A stretch of DNA of 64,000 bases from Hydractinia symbiolongicarpus. Taxonomy: Eukaryota; Cnidaria; Hydrozoa; Anthoathecata; Hydractiniidae. The notes below the pieces were generated by a model. That model was not told the DNA's origin, did not search any database, and saw only the letters and a list, made by a program, of their open reading frames with translations. Every line of letters starts with the position of its first letter. Within the stretch, counting starts at the first letter, position 1. Positions 11,093-23,700 of this stretch are shown piece by piece. Made by a program: the position numbers and the translations under genes. Location of the stretch: the NCBI RefSeq assembly GCF_029227915.1, contig NC_079877.1, positions 35,057,851-35,121,850 on the forward strand. Reading direction: 5' to 3'.

Positions 11093-12710
11093 GGGCCGAG
11101 TCCGGGGTTTACGGGAAATATCGGGTTTTCGTTTGCCGGTGATTAAACTTCTTTTATTCAGCGTCTCATCAAAAATGAAATCATTTTTGAAAACTACAAG
11201 TCTCATGCGTTTTAGTGGTGAAAAAATAATATAAAAAATCGTTCGGGAAATGAATTTACTCCCTGGGTACTTTCTTTGTATACTTTTGACTATACGGGCC
11301 AAGCCCGGGATTTACGGGAAATCGCGGGTTTTCGTTTGCCGCTGATTAAACTTCTTTTATTCAGCGTTTCATCAAAAATGAAAACATTTTTGAAAACTAC
11401 AAGTCTCATGCGTTTTAGTGGTGAAAAAATAATATAAAAAATCGTTCGGGAAATGAGTTTACTTCCTGGGCACTTTCTTTGTATACTTTTGACTATACGG
11501 GCCAAGCCCGGAATTTACGGGAAATCGCGGGTTTTCGTTTGCCGGCGATTAAATCACTTTCATCAAGCGTCTCATCAAAAATGAAAACATTTCTGAAAAC
11601 TACAAGTCTCATGCGTTTTAGTGGTGAAAAAATAATTTAAAAAATCGTTCGGGAAATGAGTTTACTCCCTGGGTACTTTCTTTGTATACTTTTGACTATA
11701 CGGGCCGAGTCCGGGATTTACGGGAAATCGCAGGTTTTCGTTTGCCGGCGAGTAAACTTCTTTCATTCAGCGTCTCATCAAAAATGAAAACATTTTTAAA
11801 AACTACACGTCTCATGCGTTTTAGTGGTGAAAAAATAATTTAAAAAATCGTTCGGGAAATGAGATTACTCCCTGGGAATTTTCTTTGTATACTTTTGATT
11901 ATACGGGCCGAGTCCGGGGTTTACGGGAAATGGCGGGTTTTTGTTTGCCTGCGATTAAACTTCTTTTATTCAGCGTCTCATCAAAAATGAAAACATTTTT
12001 AAAAACTACAAGTCTCATGGGCTTTAGTGGTGAAATAATAATTTAAAAAATCGTTCTGGAAATGAGTTTACACCCTGGGTACTTTCTTTTTATACTTTTG
12101 ACTATACGGGCCGAGTCCGGGGTTTACGGGAAATGGCGGGTTTTCGTTTGCCGACGATCAAACTTCTTTTATTCACCGTCTCATCAAAAATAAAAACATT
12201 TTTGAAAACTACAAGTCTCATGCGTTTTAGTGGTGAAAAAATAATATAAAAAATCGTTAGGGAAATGAGTTTACTCCCTGGGTACTTTCTTTGTATACTT
12301 TTGACTATACGGGCCAAGCCCGGGATTTACGGAAAATCGCGGGTTTTCGTTTGCCGGTGATTAAACTTCTTTTATTCAGCGTCTCATCAAAAATGAAAAC
12401 ATTTTTGAAAACTACAAGTCTCATGCGTTTTAGTGGTGAAAAAATAATATGAGAAATCGTTCGGGAAATGAGTTTACACCCTGGGTACTATCTTTGTATA
12501 CTTTTGACTATACGGGCCGAGTCTGGGATTTACGGGAAATCGCGGGTTTTCGTTTGCCGGCGATTAAACTTCTTTTATTCAGCGTCTCATCAAAAATGAA
12601 AACATTTTTGAAAACTACAAGTCTCATGCGTTTTAGTGGTGAAAAAATAATTTAAAAAATCATTCGGTAAATGAGTTTACTCCCTGGGTACTTTCTTTGT
12701 ATACTTTTGA
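11087..12710. repeat. 8-mer HOR unit, 1,624 bp, copy 1
   Basis: Eight monomers of 203 bp, repeated at once by 12711-14334. The order of markers is AATATCGGG, GCCGCTGATT, TCACTTTCATCAAGCG, GGCGAGTAAAC, ACACGTCTC with GATTACTCCC, GCCTGCGATT, GACGATCAAAC with TTCACCGTC, then AATAATATGAG. Each marker returns 1,624 bp later. Confidence 0.93.
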
Positions 12711-14334
12711 TTATACGGGCCGAGTCCGGGGTTTACGGGAAATATCGGGTTTTCGTTTGCCGGTGATTAAACTTTTTTTATTCAGCGTCTCATCAAAAAT
12801 GAAATCATTTTTGAAAACTACAAGTCTCATGCGTTTTAGTGGTGAAAAAATAATATAAAAAATCGTTCGGGAAATGAATTTACTCCCTGGGTACTTTCTT
12901 TGTATACTTTTGACTATACGGGCCAAGCCCGGGATTTACGGGAAATCGCGGGTTTTCGTTTGCCGCTGATTAAACTTCTTTTATTCAGCGTCTCATCAAA
13001 AATGAAAACATTTTTGAAAACTACAAGTCTCATGCGTTTTAGTGGTGAAAAAATAATATAAAAAATCGTTCGGGAAATGAGTTTACTTCCTGGGCACTTT
13101 CTTTGTATACTTTTGACTATACGGGCCAAGCCCGGAATTTACGGGAAATCGCGGGTTTTCGTTTGCCGGCGATTAAATCACTTTCATCAAGCGTCTCATC
13201 AAAAATGAAAACATTTCTGAAAACTACAAGTCTCATGCGTTTTAGTGGTGAAAAAATAATTTAAAAAATCGTTCGGGAAATGAGTTTACTCCCTGGGTAC
13301 TTTCTTTGTATACTTTTGACTATACGGGCCGAGTCCGGGATTTACGGGAAATCGCAGGTTTTCGTTTGCCGGCGAGTAAACTTCTTTCATTCAGCGTCTC
13401 ATCAAAAATGAAAACATTTTTAAAAACTACACGTCTCATGCGTTTTAGTGGTGAAAAAATAATTTAAAAAATCGTTCGGGAAATGAGATTACTCCCTGGG
13501 AATTTTCTTTGTATACTTTTGATTATACGGGCCGAGTCCGGGGTTTACGGGAAATGGCGGGTTTTTGTTTGCCTGCGATTAAACTTCTTTTATTCAGCGT
13601 CTCATCAAAAATGAAAACATTTTTAAAAACTACAAGTCTCATGGGCTTTAGTGGTGAAATAATAATTTAAAAAATCGTTCTGGAAATGAGTTTACACCCT
13701 GGGTACTTTCTTTTTATACTTTTGACTATACGGGCCGAGTCCGGGGTTTACGGGAAATGGCGGGTTTTCGTTTGCCGACGATCAAACTTCTTTTATTCAC
13801 CGTCTCATCAAAAATAAAAACATTTTTGAAAACTACAAGTCTCATGCGTTTTAGTGGTGAAAAAATAATATAAAAAATCGTTAGGGAAATGAGTTTACTC
13901 CCTGGGTACTTTCTTTGTATACTTTTGACTATACGGGCCAAGCCCGGGATTTACGGAAAATCGCGGGTTTTCGTTTGCCGGTGATTAAACTTCTTTTATT
14001 CAGCGTCTCATCAAAAATGAAAACATTTTTGAAAACTACAAGTCTCATGCGTTTTAGTGGTGAAAAAATAATATGAGAAATCGTTCGGGAAATGAGTTTA
14101 CACTCTGGGTACTATCTTTGTATACTTTTGACTATACGGGCCGAGTCTGGGATTTACGGGAAATCGCGGGTTTTCGTTTGCCGGCGATTAAACTTCTTTT
14201 ATTCAGCGTCTCATCAAAAATGAAAACATTTTTGAAAACTACAAGTCTCATGCGTTTTAGTGGTGAAAAAATAATTTAAAAAATCATTCGGTAAATGAGT
14301 TTACTCCCTGGGTACTTTCTTTGTATACTTTTGA
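12711..14334. repeat. 8-mer HOR unit, 1,624 bp, copy 2
   Basis: Same eight monomers and order as 11087-12710. The two units differ by rare single bases, for example CTTTTTTTATTC near 12773 where copy 1 has CTTCTTTTATTC, and CACTCTGGG near 14101 where copy 1 has CACCCTGGG. Such near-identity implies recent amplification. Confidence 0.92.
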
Positions 14335-15146
14335 TTATACGGGCCGAGTCCGGGGTTTACGGGAAATATCGGGTTTTCGTTTGCCGGTGATTAAACTTTT
14401 TTTATTCAGCGTCTCATCAAAAATGAAATCATTTTTGAAAACTACAAGTCTCATGCGTTTTAGTGGTGAAAAAATAATATAAAAAATCGTTCGGGAAATG
14501 AATTTACTCCCTGGGTACTTTCTTTGTATACTTTTGACTATACGGGCCAAGCCCGGGATTTACGGGAAATCGCGGGTTTTCGTTTGCCGCTGATTAAACT
14601 TCTTTTATTCAGCGTCTCATCAAAAATGAAAACATTTTTGAAAACTACAAGTCTCATGCGTTTTAGTGGTGAAAAAATAATATAAAAAATCGTTAGGTAA
14701 ATGAGTTTACTCCCTGGGTACTTTCTTTGTATACTTTTGACTATACGGGCCAAGCCCGGGATTTACGGAAAATCGCGTGTTTTCGTTTGCCGGTGATTAA
14801 ACTTCTTTTATTCAGCGTCTCATCAAAAATGAAAACATTTTTGAAAACTACAAGTCTCATGCGTTTTAGTGGTGAAAAAATAATATGAGAAATCGTTCGG
14901 GAAATGAGTTTACACCCTGGTTACTATCTTTGTATACTTTTGACTATACGGGCCGAGTCTGGGATTTACGGGAAATCGCGGGTTTTCGTTTGCCGGCGAT
15001 TAAACTTCTTTTATTCAACGTCTCATCAAAAATGAAAACATTTTTGAAAACTACAAGTCTCATGCGTTTTAGTGGTGAAAAAATAATTTAAAAAATCATT
15101 CGGTAAATGAGTTTACTCCCTGGGTACTTTCTTTGTATACTTTTGA
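14335..15146. repeat. 4-mer derivative of the 8-mer HOR
   Basis: Four monomers (812 bp) resembling 10275-11086 more than any part of the 8-mer. Together these 4-mers frame a larger period: 10275 to 14335 is 4,060 bp or 20 monomers (4 + 8 + 8), and 14335 starts a second, shortened round (4 + 6 + 8). Confidence 0.8.
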
Positions 15147-16364
15147 TTATACGGGCCGAGTCCGGGGTTTACGGGAAATATCGGGTTTTCGTTTGCCGGT
15201 GATTAAACTTCTTTTATTCAGCGTCTCATCAAAAATGAAATCATTTTTGAAAACTACAAGTCTCATGCGTTTTAGTGGTGAAAAAATAATATAAAAAATC
15301 GTTCGGGAAATGAATTTACTCCCTGGGTACTTTCTTTGTATACTTTTGACTATACGGGCCAAGCCCGGGATTTACGGGAAATCGCGGGTTTTCGTTTGCC
15401 GCTGATTAAACTTCTTTTATTCAGCGTTTCATCAAAAATGAAAACATTTTTGAAAACTACAAGTCTCATGCGTTTTAGTGGTGAAAAAATAATATAAAAA
15501 ATCGTTCGGGAAATGAGTTTACTTCCTGGGCACTTTCTTTGTATACTTTTGACTATACGGGCCAAGCCCGGAATTTACGGGAAATCGCGGGTTTTCGTTT
15601 GCCGGCGATTAAATCACTTTCATCAAGCGTCTCATCAAAAATGAAAACATTTCTGAAAACTACAAGTCTCATGCGTTTTAGTGGTGAAAAAATAATTTAA
15701 AAAATCGTTCGGGAAATGAGTTTACTCCCTGGGTACTTTCTTTGTATACTTTTGACTATACGGGCCGAGTCCGGGATTTACGGGAAATCGCAGGTTTTCG
15801 TTTGCCGGCGAGTAAACTTCTTTCATTCAGCGTCTCATCAAAAATGAAAACATTTTTAAAAACTACACGTCTCATGCGTTTTAGTGGTGAAAAAATAATT
15901 TAAAAAATCGTTCGGGAAATGAGATTACTCCCTGGGAATTTTCTTTGTATACTTTTGATTATACGGGCCGAGTCCGGGGTTTACGGGAAATGGCGGGTTT
16001 TTGTTTGCCTGCGATTAAACTTCTTTTATTCAGCGTCTCATCAAAAATGAAAACATTTTTAAAAACTACAAGTCTCATGGGCTTTAGTGGTGAAATAATA
16101 ATTTAAAAAATCGTTCTGGAAATGAGTTTACACCCTGGGTACTTTCTTTTTATACTTTTGACTATACGGGCCGAGTCCGGGGTTTACGGGAAATGGCGGG
16201 TTTTCGTTTGCCGACGATCAAACTTCTTTTATTCACCGTCTCATCAAAAATAAAAACATTTTTGAAAACTACAAGTCCCATGCGTTTTAGTGGTGAAAAA
16301 ATAATTTAAAAAATCATTCGGTAAATGAGTTTACTCCCTGGGTACTTTCTTTGTATACTTTTGA
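15147..16364. repeat. 6-mer derivative of the 8-mer HOR
   Basis: 1,218 bp, six monomers. It follows the 8-mer order up to the TTCACCGTC monomer and then, near 16,280-16,330, joins directly to the AAAATCATTCGGTAAATGAG monomer, so the two monomers with AATAATATAAAA/GTTAGGG and AATAATATGAG are missing. The next units (from 16365) are 8-mers again. Confidence 0.82.
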
Positions 16365-19300
16365 TTATACGGGCCGAGTCCGGGGTTTACGGGAAATATC
16401 GGGTTTTCGTTTGCCGGTGATTAAACTTCTTTTATTCAGCGTCTCATCAAAAATGAAAACATTTTTGAAAACTACAAGTCTCATGCGTTTTAGTGGTGAA
16501 AAAATAATATAAAAAATCGTTCGGGAAATGAATTTACTCCCTGGGTACTTTCTTTGTATACTTTTGACTATACGGGCCAAGCCCGGGATTTACGGGAAAT
16601 CGCGGGTTTTCGTTTGCCGCTGATTAAACTTCTTTTATTCAGCGTCTCATCAAAAATGAAAACATTTTTGAAAACTACAAGTCTCATGCGTTTTAGTGGT
16701 GAAAAAATAATATAAAAAATCGTTCGGGAAATGAGTTTACTCCCTGGGCACTTTCTTTGTATACTTTTGACTATACGGGCCAAGCCCGGAATTTACGGGA
16801 AATCGCAGGTTTTCGTTTGCCGGCGAGTAAACTTCTTTCATTCAGCGTCTCATCAAAAATGAAAACATTTCTGAAAACTACAAGTCTCATGCGTTTTAGT
16901 GGTGAAAAAATAATTTAAAAAATCGTTCGGGAAATGAGTTTACTCCCTGGGTACTTTCTTTGTATACTTTTGACTATACGGGCCGAGTCCGGGATTTACG
17001 GGAAATCGCAGGTTTTCGTTTGCCGGCGAGTAAACTTCTTTCATTCAGCGTCTCATCAAAAATGAAAACATTTTTAAAAACTACACGTCTCATGCGTTTT
17101 AGTGGTGAAAAAATAATTTAAAAAATCGTTCGGGAAATGAGATTACTCCCTGGGAATTTTCTTTGAATACTTTTGATTATACGGGCCGAGTCCGGGGTTT
17201 ACGGGAAATGGCGGGTTTTTGTTTGCCTGCGATTAAACTTCTTTTATTCAGCGTCTCATCAAAAATGAAAACATTTTTAAAAACTACAAGTCTCATGGGC
17301 TTTAGTGGTGAAATAATAATTTAAAAAATCGTTCTGGAAATGAGTTTACACCCTGGGTACTTTCTTTTTATACTTTTGACTATACGGGCCGAGTCCGGGG
17401 TTTACGGGAAATGGCGGGTTTTCGTTTGCCGACGATCAAACTTCTTTTATTCACCGTCTCATCAAAAATAAAAACATTTTTGAAAACTACAAGTCCCATG
17501 CGTTTTAGTGGTGAAAAAATAATATAAAAAATCGTTAGGGAAATGAGTTTACTCCCTGGGTACTTTCTTTGTATACTTTTGACTATACGGGCCAAGCCCG
17601 GGATTTACGGAAAATCGCGGGTTTTCGTTTGCCGGTGATTAAACTTCTTTTATTCAGCGTCTCATCAAAAATGAAAACATTTTTGAAAACTACAAGTCTC
17701 ATGCGTTTTAGTGGTGAAAAAATAATATGAGAAATCGTTCGGGAAATGAGTTTACACCCTGGGTACTATCTTTGTATACTTTTGACTATACGGGCCGAGT
17801 CTGGGATTTACGGGAAATCGCGGGTTTTCGTTTGCCGGCGATTAAACTTCTTTTATTCAACGTCTCATCAAAAATGAAAACATTTTTGAAAACTACAAGT
17901 CTCATGCGTTTTAGTGGTGAAAAAATAATTTAAAAAATCATTCGGTAAATGAGTTTACTCCCTGGGTACTTTCTTTGTATACTTTTGATTATACGGGCCG
18001 AGTCCGGGGTTTACGGGAAATATCGGGTTTTCGTTTGCCGGTGATTAAACTTCTTTTATTCAGCGTCTCATCAAAAATGAAAACATTTTTGAAAACTACA
18101 AGTCTCATGCGTTTTAGTGGTGAAAAAATAATATAAAAAATCGTTCGGGAAATGAATTTACTCCCTGGGTACTTTCTTTGTATACTTTTGACTATACGGG
18201 CCAAGCCCGGGATTTACGGGAAATCGCGGGTTTTCGTTTGCCGCTGATTAAACTTCTTTTATTCAGCGTCTCATCAAAAATGAAAACATTTTTGAAAACT
18301 ACAAGTCTCATGCGTTTTAGTGGTGAAAAAATAATATAAAAAATCGTTCGGGAAATGAGTTTACTCCCTGGGCACTTTCTTTGTATACTTTTGACTATAC
18401 GGGCCAAGCCCGGAATTCACGGGAAATCGCGGGTTTTCGTTTGCCGGCGATTAAATCACTTTCATCAAGCGTCTCATCAAAAATGAAAACATTTCTGAAA
18501 ACTACAAGTCTCATGCGTTTTAGTGGTGAAAAAATAATTTAAAAAATCGTTCGGGAAATGAGTTTACTCCCTGGGTACTTTCTTTGTATACTTTTGACTA
18601 TACGGGCCGAGTCCGGGATTTACGGGAAATCGCAGGTTTTCGTTTGCCGGCGAGTAAACTTCTTTCATTCAGCGTCTCATCAAAAATGAAAACATTTTTA
18701 AAAACTACACGGCTCATGCGTTTTAGTGGTGAAAAAATAATTTAAAAAATCGTTCGGGAAATGAGATTACTCCCTGGGAATTTTCTTTGTATACTTTTGA
18801 TTATACGGGCCGAGTCCGGGGTTTACGGGAAATGGCGGGTTTTTGTTTGCCTGCGATTAAACTTCTTTTATTCAGCGTCTCATCAAAAATGAAAACATTT
18901 TTAAAAACTACAAGTCTCATGCGTTTTAGTGGTGAAAAAATAATTTAAAAAATCGTTCGGGAAATGAGTTTACTCCCTGGGTACTTTCTTTGTATACTTT
19001 TGACTATACGGGCCAAGCCTGGGATTTACGGGAAATCGCAGGTTTCCGTTTGCCGGCGATTAAACTTCTTTTATGCAGCGTCTCATCAAAAATGAAAACA
19101 TTTTTGAAAACAAAAAGTCTCATGCGTTTTAGTGGTGAAAAAATGAATTAAAAAATCGTTCGGGAAATGAGTTTACTCCCTGGGTACTTTCTTTGTATAC
19201 ATTCGACTATACGGGCCAATCCCAGGATTTACGGGAAATCGCGGGATTTCGTTTGCCGGCGATTAAACCTCTTTTATTAAGCGTCTCATCAAAAATGAAA

Positions 19301-19612
19301 ACATTTTAGAAAACTGCAAGTCTCATGCGTTTTAGTGGTGAAAAGATAATTTAAAAAATCGTTTTGGAAATGAGTTTACTCACAGGGTACTTTCTTTGTA
19401 TACTTTTGACTATACGGGCCAAGCCCGGGATTTACGGAAAATCGCGGGTTTTCGTTTGCCGGTGATTAAACTTCTTTTATTCAGCGTCTCATCAAGAATG
19501 AAAACATTTTTAAAAACTACAAGTCTCATGCGTTTACGTGGTGAAAAAATAATATGAGAAATCGTTCGGGAAATGAGTTTACACCCTGGGTACTATCTTT
19601 GTATACTTTTGA
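16365..19612. repeat. Two further 8-mer steps, the second partly replaced
   Basis: 16365 to 17989 is a clear 1,624-bp unit, with one monomer switched to the GGCGAGTAAAC type near 16,800. The step 17989-19613 has the same length, but its part from about 19.0 to 19.4 kb carries AAACAAAAAGTCTC, GGGCCAATCCCAGG and CTGCAAG monomers that otherwise belong to the domain downstream. Length was kept while content changed, as gene conversion or a compensated double exchange would give. Confidence 0.78.
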
Positions 19613-20750
19613 CTATACGGGCCGAGTCTGGGATTTACGGGAAATCGCAGGTTTTCGTTTGCCGGCGATTAAACTTCTTTTATTCAACGTCTCATCAAAA
19701 ATGAAAACATTTTTGAAAACTACAAGTCTCATGCGTTTTAGTGGTGAAAAAATAATATAAAAAATCGTTCGGGAAATGAATTTACTCCCTGGGTACTTTC
19801 TTTGTATACTTTTGACTATACGGGCCAAGCCCGGGATTTACGGGAAATCGCGGGTTTTCGTTTGCCGCTGATTAAACTTCTTTTATTCAGCGTCTCATCA
19901 AAAATGAAAACATTTTTGAAAACTACAAGTCTCATGCGTTTTAGTGGTGAAAAAATAATATAAAAAATCGTTCGGGAAATGAGTTTACTCCCTGGGCACT
20001 TTCTTTGTATACTTTTGACTATACGGGCCAAGCCCGGAATTTACGGGAAATCGCGGGTTTTCGTTTGCCGGCGATTAAATCACTTTCATCAAGCGTCTCA
20101 TCAAAAATGAAAACATTTCTGAAAACTACAAGTCTCATGCGTTTTAGTGGTGAAAAAATAATTTAAAAAATCGTTCGGGAAATGAGTTTACTCCCTGGGT
20201 ACTTTCTTTGTATACTTTTGACTATACGGGCCGAGTCCGGGATTTAAGGGAAATCGCAGGTTTTCGTTTGCCGGCGAGTAAACTTCTTTCATTCAGCGTC
20301 TCATCAAAAATGAAAACATTTCTGAAAACTACAAGTCTCATGCGTTTTAGTGGTGAAAAAATAATTTAAAAAATCGTTCGGGAAATGAGTTTACTCCCTG
20401 GGTACTTTCTTTGTATACTTTTGACTATACGGGCCGAGTCCGGGATTTACGGGAAATCGCAGGTTTTCGTTTGCCGGCGAGTAAACTTCTTTCATTCAGC
20501 GTCTCATCAAAAATGAAAACATTTTTAAAAACTACACGTCTCATGCGTTTTAGTGGTGAAAAAATAATTTAAAAAATCGTTCGGGAAATGAGATTACTCC
20601 CTGGGAATTTTCTTTGTATACTTTTGATTATACGGGCCGAGTCCGGGGTTTACGGGAAATGGCGGGTTTTTGTTTGCCTGCGATTAAACTTCTTTTATTC
20701 AGCGTCTCATCAAAAATGAAAACATTTTTAAAAACTACAAGTCTCATGCG

Positions 20751-23700
20751 TTTTAGTGATGAAAAAATAATTTAAAAAATCGTTCGGGAAATGAGTTTAC
20801 TGCCTGGGTACTTTATTTGTATACTTTTGACTATACGGGCCAAGCCTGGGATTTACGGGAAATCGCAGGTTTCCGTTTGCCGGCGATTAAACTTCTTTCA
20901 TTCAGCGTCTCATCAAAAATGAAAACATTTCTGAAAACTACAAGTCTCATGGGCTTTAGTGGTGAAAAAATAATTTAAAAAATCGTTTGGGAAATTAGTT
21001 TACTCCCTGGGTACTTTCTTTGTATACTTTTGACTATACGGGCCGAGTCCGGGATTTACGGGAATACGCAGGTTTTCGTTTGCCGGCGATTAAACTTCTT
21101 TTATGCAGCGTCTCATCAAAAATGAAAACATTTTTGAAAACAAAAAGTCTCATGCGTTTTAGTGGTGAAAAAATGAATTAAAAAATCGTTCGGGAAATGA
21201 GTTTACTCCCTGGGTACTTTCTTTGTATACATTCGACTATACGGGCCAATCCCAGGATTTACGGGAAATCGCGGGATTTCGTTTGCCGGAGATTAAACTT
21301 CTTTTATTCAGCGTCTCATCAAAAATGAAAACATTTTTAAAAACTACAAGTCTCATGGGCTTTAGTGGTGAAATAATAATTTAAAAAATCGTTTTGGAAA
21401 TGAGTTTACTCACAGGGTACTTTCTTTGTATACATTCGACTATACGGGCCAAGCACGGGATTTACGGGAAATCGTGGGTTTTCGTTTGCCGGCGATTAAA
21501 CCTCTTTCATTAAGCGTCTCATCAAAAATGAAAACATTTCTGAAAACTACAAGTCTCATGCGTTTTAGTGGTGAAAAAATAATTTAAAAATTCGTTCGGG
21601 AAATGAGTTTACTCACTGGGTACTTTCCTTGTATACTTTTGACTATACGGGCTGAGTCCGGGATTTACGGGAAATCGCGGGTTTTCGTTTGCCGGCGATT
21701 AAACTTCTTTTATTCAGCGTCTCATCAAAAATGAAAACAGTTTTAAAAACTACAAGTCTCATGGGCTTTAGTGGTGAAATAATAATTTAAAAAATCGTTT
21801 GGGAAATTAGTTTACTCCCTGGGTACTTTCTTTGTATACTTTTGACTATACGGGCCGAGTCCGGGATTTACTGGAAATCGCAGGTTTTCGTTTGCCGGCG
21901 ATTAAACTTCTTTTATGCAGCGTCTCATCAAAAATGAAAACATTTTTGAAAACAAAAAGTCTCATGCGTTTTAGTGGTGAAAAAATGAATTAAAAAATCG
22001 TTCGGGAAATGAGTTTACTCCCTGGGTACTTTCTTTGTATACATTCGACTATACGGGCCAATCCCAGGATTTACGGGAAATCGCGGGATTTCGTTTGCCG
22101 GCGATTAAACCTCTTTTATTAAGCGTCTCATCAAAAATGAGAACATTTTTGAAAACTGCAAGTCTCATGCGTTTTAGTGGTGAAAAGATAATTTAAAAAA
22201 TCGTTTTGGAAATGAGTTTACTCACAGGGTACTTTCTTTGTATACATTCGACTATACGGGCCAAGCACGGGATTTACGGGAAATCGCGGGTTTTCGTTTG
22301 CCGGCGATTAAACCTCTTTTATTAAGCGTCTCATCAAAAATGAAAACATTTCTAAAAACTACAAGTCTCATGCTTTTAAGTGGTGAAAAAATAATTTAAA
22401 AATTCGTTCGGGAAATGAGTTTACTTACTGGGTACTTTCCTTGTATACTTTTGACTATACGGACTGAGTCCGGGATTTACGGAAAATCGCGGGTTTTCGT
22501 TTGCCGGCGATTAAACTTCTTTTATTCAGCGTCTCATCAAAAATGAAAACATTTTTAAAAACTACAAGTCTCATGGGCTTTAGTGGTGAAATAATAATTT
22601 AAAAAATCGTTTGGGAAATGAGTTTACTCCCTGGGTACTTTCTTTGTATACTTTTGATTATACGGGCCGAGTCCGGGGTTTACGGGAAATGGCGGGTTTT
22701 CGTTTGCCGGTGATTAAACTTCTTTTATTCAGCGTCTCATCAAAAATGAAAACATTTTTGAAAACTACAAGTCTCATGCGTTTTAGTGGTGAAAAGATAA
22801 TTTAAAAAATCGTTTTGGAAATGAGTTTACTCACAGGGTACTTTCTTTGTATACATTCGACTATACGGGCCAAGCACGGGATTTACGGGAAATCGCGGGT
22901 TTTCGTTTGCCGGCGATTAAACCTCTTTCATTAAGCGTCTCATCAAAAATGAAAACATTTCTGAAAACTACAAGTCTCATGCGTTTTAGTGGTGAAAAAA
23001 TAATTTAAAAATTCGTTCGGGAAATGAGTTTACTCACTGGGTACTTTCCTTGTATACTTTTGACTATACGGGCTGAGTCCGGGATTTACGGGAAATCGCG
23101 GGTTTTCGTTTGCCGGCGATTAAACTTCTTTTATTCAGCGTCTCATCAAAAATGAAAACAGTTTTAAAAACTACAAGTCTCATGGGCTTTAGTGGTGAAA
23201 TAATAATTTAAAAAATCGTTTGGGAAATGAGTTTACTTCCTGGGTACTTTCTTTGTATACTTTTGATTATACGGGCCGAGTCCGGGGTTTACGGGAAATG
23301 GCGGGTTTTCGTTTGCCGGTGATTAAACTTCTTTTATTCAGCGTCTCATCAAAAATGAAAACATTTTTGAAAACTACAAGTCTCATGCGTTTTAGTGGTG
23401 AAAAAATAATATAAAAAATCGTTCGGGAAATGGATTTACTCCCTGGGTACTTTCTTTGTATACTTTTGACTATACGGGCCAATCCCGGGATTTACGGGAA
23501 ATCGCGGGTTTTCGTTTGCCGCTGATTAAACTTCTTTTATTCAGCGTCTCATCAAAAATGAAAACATTTTTGAAAACTACAAGTCTCATGCGTTTTAGTG
23601 GTGAAAAAATAATATAAAAAATCGTTCGGGAAATGAGTTTACTCCCTGGGCACTTTCTTTGTATACTTTTGACTATACGGGTCAAGCCCGGGATTTACGG

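Larger units (their letters stand above)
10932..11134 (+). repeat. Representative 203-bp monomer
   Basis: One full unit, taken from GCCGGCGATT to the base before the next copy (GCCGGTGATT at 11135), is exactly 203 bp. It contains the palindrome GCCGGC, the T-rich block with ATTCAACGTC, dyad I, the ACTACAAGTCTCATGCG block, the A/T-only tract, a TCGGTAAATGAG block, CCCTGGGTACTTTCTTTG, dyad II and the CGGG-rich end. The choice of start is arbitrary because a tandem repeat has no natural boundary. Because 203 = 3 x 67 + 2, the reading frame shifts with each monomer, so no frame can stay open through many units. Confidence 0.95.
10275..20750. repeat. HOR domain B: 8-mer (1,624 bp) family
   Basis: Matching monomers start at 10275, 11087, 12711, 14335, 15147, 16365, 17989 and 19613, giving steps of 4, 8, 8, 4, 6, 8 and 8 monomers, all exact multiples of 203. 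Adjacent monomers differ clearly, but equivalent monomers in neighbouring units are nearly identical; I saw no mismatch when aligning 11521-11790 with 13145-13414 by eye. Defining variants are AATAATATAAAAAATCG, GCCGCTGATT, AATATCGGG, GGCGAGTAAAC and GATTACTCCCTGGGAATTTT. This is the most regular HOR in the window. Confidence 0.93.

Noticed and set aside
10932-11134. CENP-B box in the TTCGTTTGCCGGCGA segment
   Set aside because: TTCG is followed at the right distance by GCGA rather than CGGG, and the central A is a C. Only part of the core matches, in a stretch that varies among subtypes (GTTGGTTGGCG).
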